This document shows positions 34,416 through 43,760 of a DNA stretch of 64,000 nt, piece after piece (within the stretch, counting starts at the first letter, position 1; the number at the start of each line of letters is the position of its first letter). The notes below the pieces were generated by a model. It was not told the DNA's origin. It made no database searches and saw only the letters and a list, made by a program, of their open reading frames with translations. This DNA comes from Anaerolineae bacterium. Lineage in GTDB: Bacteria; Chloroflexota; Anaerolineae; Aggregatilineales; J027. The translations under genes were made by a program, and so were the position numbers. Location of the stretch: positions 186,001 to 250,000 of the forward strand of contig JAIOHL010000252.1 in NCBI GenBank assembly GCA_019913005.1, written 5' to 3'.

Positions 34416-36965
34416 TTAATTCGCAAATTGTCCCTGCATTGTGATTTCAACTTTCTCAATAGTGCCGCCATAGGTTTGGGTAGCAATACTATTGGGCGTT
34501 CGTACTCGTACCTGAACCGCAAAATCTGGGCCGACAAACCGCTTTACAGCCTGACCAGCCAAACTCAGACCGTAGCTGTTTCCACCTGTAATGGGACCGG
34601 GAAAAGTCTCCAGATTCTCGATCACCCACCATTCTTGCGCCTCCCAGTCCCATAATGCAAATTCGACATCCGTGTCAGATACTTGGAGGCTCGTATACAA
34701 ATCTACCTGATCAATAGTGGTGAGTGGGATGTCGTTCAAGGGGGTAAATCTAAAAACCGCTTGTTCATCAGGATTGAAAAGGTCAATTTGATAGGGTGAA
34801 CTGTCCAGACGGGTCGTTGGATCGCTTTGATCGGCAATTGTCCATGTTTGTAATCCCGGCGGGATAATTACCGCAGTGTTGTCAATGGCGGCGTAACTGG
34901 AATTGAGCTTGAAGATATAGAGTGTTTCATACTTGTTGGTTTGCTCAGTCCCCTCAACGGCGATTTCAAAGGCTGGTTGTTCGGCCCAACCCACCGCATA
35001 GACCGAGCCACCACGTCCACCGCTGAGGTCAATCTCATTATTGATGGCCGAGGTCAACAATGCCCGCCGTCGCATCCGACGTTCGTTATCATCGGCACTG
35101 GTGCCAAAACAGTCATATTGCTTGTCGGTCATAATTTGTGAAGCAGTCGCATTCAAGGGGCGGTTGGTGCAGCCATAGGTATTGAAACTGGAAAAACTGC
35201 TTCCATAGGCGTAATAGAGAAAAGGCGCGTTGTAATCCGTTCGATTACCCAATGGCAGCCATGTTGGGGTCGAAAAATTGATCGAAAAATCAAAGGTGGC
35301 GGTGGCCCCTGCGATCACATCACCCAACGGGTAATACCCATCTTTGGCGAGGATCACCATGTCTTCAAAATCGAATTCAAGTGGATTTGTTATGCTGCCA
35401 GTCAAACGCGCATCTTGACCACCACCCATTTGCCAGACCGCCTCACCCTCGATATGCTGGGCCGGGATATAACCGCTGGCGGCAAAACTGGTGATGATAC
35501 CCGCGTCCACTGGCAAATCCTCCACCCGATAGGCGCTGCTTTCAACCAGTTTAATCTGTTCAATGCCTAAATTGGAATCATGAAAACCGGGTAAGGTGCG
35601 CAGCGTAATTCCTGAAGGGGCTTCAAGGTTATAGCTGGTACGGCGTGGTGAAAACACCCCCACCAGTCCATCTACTCTAGCCGTGTCGCTGTCGGGGAAT
35701 ACTTGTACAATCGCAAGATGACTGACCGTTGCAGAATTGCCACGTAAGCTGAACCCCGTGAAATACGACAGCAGGGTAAACACCAAGATCAACACGGGAA
35801 TGGTAAACCATGCCAGTTCGCGCCGTCCAATCCAGCGCAGCACATAATAATTAAGCGGCCCAATCAGCGCGATGTAGAGAATCAAAAATCCGATTAATTG
35901 CAGCACTGAGGGCAAATCAAACCCGGTGATGATACGTGAAGCATCGTTGGCGATGTCCCAGTCCGCAAAGCCATACGACCAACTGGGTCGCACCTGCCCA
36001 TTCACCAAGAGGCTGTACCAAATGGCATCGGTGTCGGCATAAGAGCGCAGGGGTTCGGTTTGGGGGTCAAGCGCCACAAAATCCACTATCCCCAAGCCCA
36101 GTGTTTGCCGCACGATAATGGGGGTCTCCTCGATATTCAGCAGGACTTTGGCATTTTCATTGGGGGTGTTGTTGGTCACAATAGTCGTTTGCTCAAGCAC
36201 ATCCGAGGGATAGCCCAAAAAATCACCTAAGGGTGTCAGGGTATCAAAATCCACTGTCCCGGTGGGCACGGTTGGCATCACATCCATCAGGCCTGCTGTG
36301 GTGCGCTGCCAATTCGGGCCGCCGTGAATAATCAGATGTCCGCCGCCAACTACCCAATTTTTAATAGCGATGCGTTGCTCGGCAGATAATTCTCCGGTGT
36401 CCACGTCAAAAAACAGCAATACATCCAACGCACGGAGGGCATCAGCTTCAAACGGAATATCCCGCGGAACCAGATTGGCTTGAAAGGAATTGCCGCGTCC
36501 AACCGGGCGATTGGTCATATCCACTCCGCCAATGAGGGATGTAGTGACAACTCCGTATAAGACTTCCCGTGAGGACAGTTGGACAATGCGCTCGGATTGA
36601 ACTTTGAGGATACGACCACTATTATCCACGACCTCCACTTCAATTTCAGAGGCGCGGTCACTGAGTGAGACATAAAAGAAAATAGCTTTGGAAGAATTGC
36701 GGGCAACCGTGACAGGCGTCTGATAAAGGGTCTCGGTGGCCTGCCCTGCGTTTTGGGCATGGACTTGAATATATCCTCGTAAATCGCGCCCATTGTTGGT
36801 AATCGTGACATCAAGGGGGATCCACTGACCATCTCGATAATAGGTATCGAAACCTGCCTTAATGTCGAGTAGCAAATCCGTATTTTGACGTGGGGGGCCA
36901 AACGCAACGCTGGTGAGGCACAGCACAAAAGCTAAGGCAAAAAGGAGTCGCCGCTTCTGTTCCAA
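34416..36965 (-). CDS. Large extracytoplasmic/membrane protein of unknown function
   Basis: 849 residues with an N-terminal signal peptide (about 1-23). A beta-rich domain follows (WIPLDVTITNNGRDLRGYIQV), then a region with a flavodoxin/glutamine-amidotransferase-like pattern (LDVLLFFDVDTGEL, VVGGGHLIIHGGP). Two membrane segments near 355-410 (LIGFLILYIALIGPLNYYVL and TIPVLILVFTLLSYF) precede another 430 residues, mostly beta. I place both large halves outside the membrane, though topology is not certain. No named family recognised. It sits between the FHA protein gene and an ABC exporter. Confidence 0.8.
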   Translation of the reverse strand: MEQKRRLLFALAFVLCLTSVAFGPPRQNTDLLLDIKAGFDTYYRDGQWIPLDVTITNNGRDLRGYIQVHAQNAGQATETLYQTPVTVARNSSKAIFFYVSLSDRASEIEVEVVDNSGRILKVQSERIVQLSSREVLYGVVTTSLIGGVDMTNRPVGRGNSFQANLVPRDIPFEADALRALDVLLFFDVDTGELSAEQRIAIKNWVVGGGHLIIHGGPNWQRTTAGLMDVMPTVPTGTVDFDTLTPLGDFLGYPSDVLEQTTIVTNNTPNENAKVLLNIEETPIIVRQTLGLGIVDFVALDPQTEPLRSYADTDAIWYSLLVNGQVRPSWSYGFADWDIANDASRIITGFDLPSVLQLIGFLILYIALIGPLNYYVLRWIGRRELAWFTIPVLILVFTLLSYFTGFSLRGNSATVSHLAIVQVFPDSDTARVDGLVGVFSPRRTSYNLEAPSGITLRTLPGFHDSNLGIEQIKLVESSAYRVEDLPVDAGIITSFAASGYIPAQHIEGEAVWQMGGGQDARLTGSITNPLEFDFEDMVILAKDGYYPLGDVIAGATATFDFSINFSTPTWLPLGNRTDYNAPFLYYAYGSSFSSFNTYGCTNRPLNATASQIMTDKQYDCFGTSADDNERRMRRRALLTSAINNEIDLSGGRGGSVYAVGWAEQPAFEIAVEGTEQTNKYETLYIFKLNSSYAAIDNTAVIIPPGLQTWTIADQSDPTTRLDSSPYQIDLFNPDEQAVFRFTPLNDIPLTTIDQVDLYTSLQVSDTDVEFALWDWEAQEWWVIENLETFPGPITGGNSYGLSLAGQAVKRFVGPDFAVQVRVRTPNSIATQTYGGTIEKVEITMQGQFAN

Positions 36966-37046
36966 CTTTTTTCTCCCAATAAGTCAAACGAATGAACTTG
37001 ATTCTATTCCATTACTACTATACACACACAACGCGACCAATACGTT

Positions 37047-39101
37047 TTATCCATTTGCACCTTGCGCCCCATCCGAAGGAGTCATCGGGCTAACCGACGG
37101 GGTGATATTGGCGCGTGGTGTGGCAACAGGCGTGGTAGGTGTGGCGGGTGGCGCATAATCGGTTGTCACCAACAACGCCTCCATCGGAAAATCACAGGAA
37201 GTTCCCTGCACTTGAATCCAACCAAAGGGCTGCTGGACAAAATTCTGCCCATCCAGTCGAATCCGTAGCCAATCGCCACCGCTATTGCGGGCATCTACTT
37301 CGACCACCACATTGGGGGACAGCGAAAGCAGCAGTGGATAGCCTTGTTTGGCAGGGCCAGCAAAAACATCGGTAGCAGGCAATTGCAGGGTACAGGACGG
37401 ATAAACGACGGTGATACGTTCTTCATTTTGGGCCTGAATATTATCCGGGCCAATGCTTTGCAGCGTAATCACAATCGCGTCGGCGCTTTCGGGGCGTACC
37501 GTAATGGTTTGGTTCGTCCCAACAGCGGCAACATTCGTATTGTCATAACCCAATGGAGGACTATTGAGGATGACTTGGGGTGGCGGGCTGTTGGGGTCGG
37601 AAGGGTTATAAGACCACTCCACCGACCAATTGAGGGTAATTTGCTGTTCAACATTCCGGTATAGCTCGGTTTGACCAGATGGGTAAACGATAGCCAGCGT
37701 CAACGAGGGCCGTACTACAACCGAATTCGGCTGTCGCACGGATTGGTCGCCATTTTCCGCGATGAGGGTCAAGTTATAACGTCCGGCATCCTCCAAAACA
37801 ATGCTCGTTTCACCCGACGGGTCTAGTTGCGGATATTCAGCTACTACTACCCCGCCGCGCTCAACCGTCAGCGTGACGTTGGATGCTGCTTCCGTTTCCC
37901 ATGCGACCCGGAACGGCTCGTTCCAGATGACTTCAGGGCTGGCGACACTAAAGGATTGGACAATGGGCGGTCTGTCGGCGTCTTGGGTGTCATTATTCCC
38001 GTCATCGCCGTCGCTGCTTAAGATCACGAGGGCGATACCAATGACCGCCGCCGCTGCCAAAAAGAATGCGGCCAGTGCCATCAAGGGTGCCCATGTTGGC
38101 ATACTGGGTTTTTCATGGTATGTCCCTTCTAGCGGGACTTGAAAACCTGCTGCATCGAGCGAACGGCTGACGATGACATATTTATGCTGGCGGGGTTTAC
38201 CAAACCAGTGCGGACGTTTGGGTCGGATTTGCCCGGTAATCGTTTGGCGTTCGCCTGCTTTTAGGGTGATGTGGGGGGGCGTAATGTCAATATGCAGGGT
38301 CGGGTTATGGCCGTAGAAATTGAGCGACAGCGGGCCGTTGCCTTGATTGTGTACATAGAGTTGGAAGTTTTTGGTGCCTTCAGCCAATGAATTGCCAAGC
38401 GCTGCACCAAATCCGTTATATTGCAGAATGTGCAGTTTGGTGGTGACTTCGGTAAATCGGTCAGGATATGATTGGGATCGAACTTTAAACACCACCTTAT
38501 ATTCGCCGGGGGCGGTGTCGCTGCGGCGCAATGGCCGGAAGCTGGCCCCGATTTGAATATCCTCGCCTGCGGGCAAATCCAGTTCCGTGCGGTCAAGGCG
38601 TACCCATTCTTTCGGAATGCCCTCCACTTGGATCGAAAAATGTTCAGGTCGGGAACTGGTATTGACGATTCGGAGGGTGGCTGGCCCATGTGCGCCGGGG
38701 GCGACTGCAATGTACGGGCCTTCAAGTTCTAACCGAAAACCTTCCGCTTCAATCTGTTGGGTAGCAATGGCAAGGTTGGCAATCGTCGTATCAAAGTCGG
38801 TAGAGGGATGGAAAACCAGCCGCAGATCGCCGATCTGAATTTCTTCGCCCCCACGCAAGATACGTGGTTCATGGGGGTTAACACGCAACCCGTCAATATA
38901 CGTTCCATTGACGGACTCAAGGTCTTCAATGGTGGCTTGCTGGTCTTTACTGACTATCGCCACGTGATAGCGCGAAACGCCATTGCGATCTAGGACAAGA
39001 TCATTGCCAATAGAACGCCCAATCGCGGTGGTTTCTTTTTCTAGGATGAAATTTTCAACCGGGCCATCGGTGCTGAAAATTTCGAGTCGTCCGAGCGCCA
39101 T
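37047..39101 (-). CDS. FHA-domain membrane protein with Ig-like and SH3-like domains
   Basis: 684 residues, first gene of the 22-kb block. The FHA domain (1-97) has all key residues: GRS at 28-30, SRYH at 43-46 and NG at 65-66. It should bind phosphothreonine peptides in the cytoplasm. Two beta-sandwich domains follow (about 110-330, LRIVNTSSRPEHFSIQVEG). A membrane segment lies at about 343-365. Outside are an Ig-like region and a C-terminal SH3-like domain (VFAGPAKQGYPLLLSL ... GWIQVQGTSC), then a Thr/Pro tail. It could couple cytoplasmic Ser/Thr phosphorylation to an external event. No Ser/Thr kinase gene is in the window. Confidence 0.87.
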   Translation of the reverse strand: MALGRLEIFSTDGPVENFILEKETTAIGRSIGNDLVLDRNGVSRYHVAIVSKDQQATIEDLESVNGTYIDGLRVNPHEPRILRGGEEIQIGDLRLVFHPSTDFDTTIANLAIATQQIEAEGFRLELEGPYIAVAPGAHGPATLRIVNTSSRPEHFSIQVEGIPKEWVRLDRTELDLPAGEDIQIGASFRPLRRSDTAPGEYKVVFKVRSQSYPDRFTEVTTKLHILQYNGFGAALGNSLAEGTKNFQLYVHNQGNGPLSLNFYGHNPTLHIDITPPHITLKAGERQTITGQIRPKRPHWFGKPRQHKYVIVSRSLDAAGFQVPLEGTYHEKPSMPTWAPLMALAAFFLAAAAVIGIALVILSSDGDDGNNDTQDADRPPIVQSFSVASPEVIWNEPFRVAWETEAASNVTLTVERGGVVVAEYPQLDPSGETSIVLEDAGRYNLTLIAENGDQSVRQPNSVVVRPSLTLAIVYPSGQTELYRNVEQQITLNWSVEWSYNPSDPNSPPPQVILNSPPLGYDNTNVAAVGTNQTITVRPESADAIVITLQSIGPDNIQAQNEERITVVYPSCTLQLPATDVFAGPAKQGYPLLLSLSPNVVVEVDARNSGGDWLRIRLDGQNFVQQPFGWIQVQGTSCDFPMEALLVTTDYAPPATPTTPVATPRANITPSVSPMTPSDGAQGANG

Positions 39102-39136
39102 TCCTTATCCCTTAAGCCAGCAAATAAATAACTCAG

Positions 39137-39142
39137 ATTATA
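39137..39142 (-). promoter_or_regulatory. -10 box candidate upstream of the FHA gene
   Basis: Perfect TATAAT on the minus strand 36 bases before the FHA start; no convincing -35 hexamer at 16-18 bases. It may serve the whole minus-strand block. Confidence 0.35.
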
Positions 39143-39185
39143 CCCTCTTTGTTTGCTCTCTCCACTATAGGCGATTTTTCCCCTC

Positions 39186-39224
39186 AAAAGCAAATACAGC
39201 CGAACATTTACTATCCGGCTGTAT
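39186..39224 (-). terminator. Terminator after the oligopeptide transporter operon
   Basis: On the minus strand ATACAGCCG, a 13-base loop and CGGCTGTAT form a perfect 9-bp stem followed by TTGCTTTTG. It lies about 30 bases beyond the stop of the DppB-like gene. Confidence 0.6.
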
Positions 39225-39254
39225 CCAGCATCACAATCTAGGTAAACGATTGGC

Positions 39255-40829
39255 TTAATCGAAGCGGATGCGTGGGTCAAGCCATGTATAGATGATGTCT
39301 ACCATGATATTCCCGAAGATCAAGAACACCGAGTAGAGGGTGGTGAGTGCCATAATCGTAGTGTAGTCGCGGGCCGACACGCTGTCTACAAAGGATTCAC
39401 CCAGCCCCGGAATCACGAAGATACGCTCAATGACGAACGTCCCCGTCAACACACCCGCCAGTAGTGGCCCCAAAATGGTTGCCACTGGAATGAGCGAGTT
39501 CTTGAGGGCGTGGATGTAGATCACAGCGCGTTCACGTAGCCCTTTGGCGCGGGCCGTGCGGATGTAATCTTCACCCAAGACCTGTAACAAGCTGGCACGG
39601 GTCAAACGGGCGATACCAGCACTCATCCCTGTTCCCAGCGCCACCATTGGCAGAATTACACCTTTGATGTAATCCACACTCATGAATTCTGTGCGCCAGA
39701 CCAACGGCGTCGGTGTAGGTAACCATTTTAGCTCGACAGCAAAGATAATAATCATGATGGGAGCCAATACAATGGAAGGCACCGATTGGAGCAAAATGGC
39801 CGAGAAACTGGCAGAATAGTCTATCGCGGAGTTGTGATAGATCGCCGCCAGTACCCCTAACGGAATCCCCATCGTGAAGCCAAAAATAACCGAGTACAGG
39901 CCAATTTGCATCGAAACGGGCAGGCGATTTCGGATTTCATCAATCACCTGTGTGTTTTCCTGCAACTGAGCAATATTCAGCGAGGGGCCAAAATCGAGGT
40001 TTAGCACACCCCAAATGTAGTTCCAAAATTGTGAGTCCAACGGGTCGCTCGTCCATGACACTTGCTCTTCGTTGAAAATGGCATTAACCGTACCACCCGT
40101 CGTGATGCAATTGTGGCGTTTGGCAAGCAGCGACCAACCGGGCATCTGGAAGTAACGCCGACAGTTTTCTTCGTATCCATTCAGATATTCCGACTGATAG
40201 TGGATGGTGGTGTAATCACTGGTGTAGTTGGTGAAAGCGCCCCCAGCAGTTGGTACCCCTGACAAGGAAGACAGTAGAGCGGTCACGCTGTTCGCGGTTT
40301 GCACGGCCTGACCAGTGTTGGCTGACCAGTCACGGTAGGGATATTGAACATATTCGACGTATTCATTGTTCGCTTCATCCCAACGATGCAGGGGGTATTC
40401 GCGTCTGAACGCAAATCCGGTATCTTCTAATTCCTCATAGCTGCCCTCGTCGGTTGTCCCAAAACCACCTTTGATATAGGTCGTTTCGCCCCAAGCGGTA
40501 TCCGCCCCCTTACCGTCAGTCGGCGTATCAAAGAACAACGCTTTGTGCAGGCCGTAACGCTGATTGAGTTGTTCGCGCACATGCTGGGGCATGGGACGTT
40601 GATTGACCGCATCGAATGGGCCACCCGGCAGCGAATGGGACATACCAAAGGTGAAAACCATAATCGCAAATAGCACCGGAATGGCTGCCAGCAGACGCCG
40701 GAACAAGAATTTCAGCATACTGGCCCCACCGAGCGCATAGCCGATGGAGGCAAGCGGTGCTAAAACAGATCCTAATGCTTTTGAAACGCCGCTCTTTGGG
40801 CGTTGAGTAGAGTTATTTGTTGATTTCAT
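39255..40829 (-). CDS. Oligopeptide-type ABC permease (OppB/DppB) with large external insertion
   Basis: 524 residues; standard members are about 310-340. After the canonical opening MLKFLFRRLLAAIPVLFAI (38-56) and the first external segment ending RYGL (94), about 170 extra residues (95-266) are inserted. They contain two Cys (223, 241) and many Tyr/Thr. The usual fold then resumes at FWNYIWGVLNLDFG. The EAA-type loop is RASLLQVLGEDYIRTARAKGL. The ATG at 40829 has GAGGG ten bases upstream, but the ATG at 40718 would give the canonical N terminus. Imports peptides or similar solutes with the other operon products. The insert may replace or support a binding protein (inference). Confidence 0.88.
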   Translation of the reverse strand: MKSTNNSTQRPKSGVSKALGSVLAPLASIGYALGGASMLKFLFRRLLAAIPVLFAIMVFTFGMSHSLPGGPFDAVNQRPMPQHVREQLNQRYGLHKALFFDTPTDGKGADTAWGETTYIKGGFGTTDEGSYEELEDTGFAFRREYPLHRWDEANNEYVEYVQYPYRDWSANTGQAVQTANSVTALLSSLSGVPTAGGAFTNYTSDYTTIHYQSEYLNGYEENCRRYFQMPGWSLLAKRHNCITTGGTVNAIFNEEQVSWTSDPLDSQFWNYIWGVLNLDFGPSLNIAQLQENTQVIDEIRNRLPVSMQIGLYSVIFGFTMGIPLGVLAAIYHNSAIDYSASFSAILLQSVPSIVLAPIMIIIFAVELKWLPTPTPLVWRTEFMSVDYIKGVILPMVALGTGMSAGIARLTRASLLQVLGEDYIRTARAKGLRERAVIYIHALKNSLIPVATILGPLLAGVLTGTFVIERIFVIPGLGESFVDSVSARDYTTIMALTTLYSVFLIFGNIMVDIIYTWLDPRIRFD

Positions 40830-40877
40830 TACCTATTTGCCCTCTCTAACTACGACTTGAATATATGGGCATAGAAG

Positions 40878-42428
40878 TTAGCCCCCAATCAGACCGTTGG
40901 TGGCGGGTTCTGATTGGAGTTCCTCGGCTGTAAATAGACGATCTTGTTGTGCCCAACCAGTCAGTTCGGGCGTTTCACTTGTCTCATCGGCATTGACGCA
41001 AGTGATTTGATAGTAAATCGTTACCCCTGTGCCTGTCGCATCGGGATCAATACCAACGGCGCCAACTTGGGCGGTGGTATTGGGTTTGCAGGCTCCAAGA
41101 CTGCCGCGATCACTACCGAGATAGCTCGGTTCATCTTTGATATAGAACCCTGCGCTTGGGCCATTTCCAATGAAGCCACGTTCGGAGATGACGACCTCTG
41201 TACCCACGAAGAATTTCACTCCCGTGAGCACGTAATCCTCAAAGACCCAACCCGTTTTTTCTGCGCATTCAATTTGATAGAAGAATTCCTCCGACACAAG
41301 CGCGGTCTGCTTGAGCCGCACAATTGTATCGGTGGGGCATTCGCCGATCACATTATCTTCGGTGGCAAATTCAGGATTCTCCGTCATCGGCGCGGTCAGT
41401 ATAACAACCTCAGGGGTCGCATCCTCGCCTGTGCCATCGGTTGTAGTAGCGCCATCTTCAGGAGTTTCGCCTTCAGCCTCCGTCGTCGCATCAGTAGCTT
41501 CTGGCTCTGGAAGCGCAGGTACTTCAATCAGCACCAGCGAGTCGGGGCGATACAGAATTTCTACGAGATACTGATCTTCGACCCAGCCCTGTAGATCTCC
41601 ACAGTTGATGTTATAGAAAGCCGTGTTGCCAACCCGTTCAATGTTGTTGGTGGTAATTACACTTGAGGGCGCACATTCACCAATCTGGTTATCGGCGGTA
41701 GGCGCGGCGGCGGCGTTGGTCAAAGTCACGGTCTCGACATCGGGTCGAATCATGCCTAACCCACCAGTACCGGGGAGTGGGAGCGGCCCAAATAGGCGCT
41801 CTTGCTCAACCCAACCAGCACCACTTGAGCAGCGAATAAGATTCCAAACCTGTCCAGATAGAGGATCGCCAGCGGATTCCAACACTTCGACCACTTCATT
41901 GATCTTGCAACTCACTTGTGGGCCGGGGGTCGGCGGTTTTTGGCTGGCAATCGGGAAGACATCGCCATCTGCGCCGAGGCTGGTGGTCAATGCGCTTTCA
42001 CCTCGTGGGAAGACAACGGGTCCCATGAGACGACCTTCATTGATCCAACCCACCGTACCACCACACGCAATGAGGTAGTACACCGTGTCTGGGTTTAGGC
42101 GGCCAATATAGAGGACTTCCAGTTCGGTATCATATTCACAAGAACCACGTGCATTGGTAACCCCCGGCGAAAGCTCTTCGGGGTTATCCGTCACGAAACA
42201 TTGACTTGCACCGCCCCCCGCTGGACGTGGGCAGAGGAGCAAATCTGATAGGACAAATTTTGCTGGGTTGTTAGCGTCAGGTGGCGGCAAGGGGGTGCTT
42301 GTTGGAGGCGCGGGCGTGAATTCAAAGATACCCAGTGGATCGGGATCATCTGAATAACAAGCCAGTGCAGCCATCAACAAGGCGATAATCACCAGCAATG
42401 GTCTAGATAACTGCGACTTTCTCAACAC
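40878..42428 (-). CDS. Lipoprotein with five Cys-bracketed SH3-like repeats
   Basis: 516 residues, lipobox ALAC with lipidated C24, then a Thr/Pro linker. Five repeats each run from a Cys through a V-rich strand to a second Cys about 25 residues later and then a GW pair: C97-C122-GW127, C174-C200-GW205, C252-C276-GW281, C364-C388-GW393, C447-C477-GW491. The pattern (YYxIxC...GWVxxxRL) resembles bacterial SH3 (SH3b) domains stabilised by a disulfide. An acidic Thr-rich linker (307-342) separates repeats 3 and 4. It sits between the two permease genes, where a substrate-binding protein would be expected, but it shows no SBP fold. It may bind cell wall or a peptide (inference). Confidence 0.8.
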   Translation of the reverse strand: MLRKSQLSRPLLVIIALLMAALACYSDDPDPLGIFEFTPAPPTSTPLPPPDANNPAKFVLSDLLLCPRPAGGGASQCFVTDNPEELSPGVTNARGSCEYDTELEVLYIGRLNPDTVYYLIACGGTVGWINEGRLMGPVVFPRGESALTTSLGADGDVFPIASQKPPTPGPQVSCKINEVVEVLESAGDPLSGQVWNLIRCSSGAGWVEQERLFGPLPLPGTGGLGMIRPDVETVTLTNAAAAPTADNQIGECAPSSVITTNNIERVGNTAFYNINCGDLQGWVEDQYLVEILYRPDSLVLIEVPALPEPEATDATTEAEGETPEDGATTTDGTGEDATPEVVILTAPMTENPEFATEDNVIGECPTDTIVRLKQTALVSEEFFYQIECAEKTGWVFEDYVLTGVKFFVGTEVVISERGFIGNGPSAGFYIKDEPSYLGSDRGSLGACKPNTTAQVGAVGIDPDATGTGVTIYYQITCVNADETSETPELTGWAQQDRLFTAEELQSEPATNGLIGG

Positions 42429-42503
42429 CTGTAATCTCCTAGGTGAACTTCAAAAGATTTGTTCCAAAATCCCACAGTTCAAATTTTTATGGTGCAACAG
42501 GGA

Positions 42504-42530
42504 GTAGGGGCAGCAATATCCTACCCCTAC
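42504..42530. repeat. Hairpin between the DppC-like and lipoprotein genes
   Basis: GTAGGGG and CCCCTAC form a 7-bp stem around a 13-base loop in the 123-base gap. No U-tract adjoins it, so an mRNA processing or stability role is more likely than termination. Confidence 0.45.
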
Positions 42531-42551
42531 CGGAACTGTGGTGAGACGAAT

Positions 42552-43691
42552 TTATCTACCGCGTAGCCGGGGGTCGAGGGCGTCACGCAGACCGTCACCA
42601 AAGAAGTTGAACGCGAGCGTGAGCATAACCAAGGCGGCTGAGGGCACATAGATCATATGGCGATTGGAATAGAAACCACCTTCTTGACCCGCGCGGCTAA
42701 TCATCTCACCCCAACTGGGGGTACCGGGCTGCACACCCAAGCCGATATAGCTTAGGAAGGCTTCGGCGAAGATGTAGCCGGGGATTGCCAATGTTTCGGC
42801 AACCAGCAGTGGGCCAATGATGTTGGGCAGCAGGTGGACGAAGATGATACGACGATCACGCGCCCCCACTGCACGGGCGGCCTCCACGAACTCTTTTTCA
42901 CGATAGGACAAGACCTGTCCACGTGCCAGACGTGCCGTACCAATCCAGCTTAACAGGCCCAGCGCGATAAACAGGAAGAACAAACCACCGAGGTCTTTAT
43001 TGATCTCGACGATAAACCCGACTATACCACTGGAGTCTTCATATTTGCTGGAGATTTCGCGGAAATAGACCTGCATGATGATGATGATGACCAAGCCGGG
43101 AATCCCATAGAGGAAGTCCACAAAACGCATCATTACATTGTCAATGCGCCCGCCATAGAACCCGGAAACCATCCCGTAGACCAAACCGAGCAGAAGACTG
43201 ACCGACGAACCCACAAAGGCCACTGCAAGGGACACCTGAGCGCCATAAACGGTTTGGGTCATCCAGTCTTTACCACCACCATCGCTCCCCAAGATGTAGC
43301 ACCATTGGCGCTGATTGGGGTCGGGAATTTCCACGCGGCAGGAATTGGGGAAGCGGGCACGCTGTTCTTCGGTCAACAGGGCACACCATGCTTTCCCTTG
43401 ATCGAGGCCGTCACGGGCGCAATGTCCCGGTTCAGCATAGGGGTCAACACGGTCAAGGCCGGCGGGGTTGATCGTATGGCGAGCCTTGAATCCTTTGGGG
43501 GCATCAAGAAAGCTGATGTTTGACCACAGGCTGGCAGTGACCGCCATAAAAATGAAGAACGTGATGATGAAGAACGCCACAACCGCCATTTTATTACGAC
43601 GGAATTGGCGCAGCGCGTCTCCCATTGGAGTAGAGCGTTTTTTCTGTTCTAGTCCTTCATCTTTCAATGAAATCGGTTTAGATGCTGTCAT
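42552..43691 (-). CDS. Oligopeptide-type ABC permease (OppC/DppC) with external insertion
   Basis: 379 residues; usual length is about 280-310. After the first membrane segment (36-56) an insertion of about 65 residues (65-128) carries C91, C103, C118 and, at its edge, C131. The canonical LGSDGGGKDWMTQTVYGAQVSL (compare LGTDxxGRDxxSRxxYGxRxSL) and the remaining five membrane segments follow. The EAA loop is EKEFVEAARAVGARDRRIIFVHLLPN. The start ATG has GAGGAG upstream. It partners with the DppB-like permease, which also has an external insertion. Confidence 0.9.
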   Translation of the reverse strand: MTASKPISLKDEGLEQKKRSTPMGDALRQFRRNKMAVVAFFIITFFIFMAVTASLWSNISFLDAPKGFKARHTINPAGLDRVDPYAEPGHCARDGLDQGKAWCALLTEEQRARFPNSCRVEIPDPNQRQWCYILGSDGGGKDWMTQTVYGAQVSLAVAFVGSSVSLLLGLVYGMVSGFYGGRIDNVMMRFVDFLYGIPGLVIIIIMQVYFREISSKYEDSSGIVGFIVEINKDLGGLFFLFIALGLLSWIGTARLARGQVLSYREKEFVEAARAVGARDRRIIFVHLLPNIIGPLLVAETLAIPGYIFAEAFLSYIGLGVQPGTPSWGEMISRAGQEGGFYSNRHMIYVPSAALVMLTLAFNFFGDGLRDALDPRLRGR

Positions 43692-43760
43692 TCAAAATAC
43701 TCCTCAAAAAACGATGAATGGAAACGGACTTTGGCATAGTCGCGGTTTCAACATTCAGCA

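Noticed and set aside
32378-36965. Direct identification of the exporter trio as a gliding-motility GldAFG system
   Set aside because: The ATPase and permease are generic ABC-2 members, and the large protein has no motif I can tie to GldG. The likeness is in layout only.
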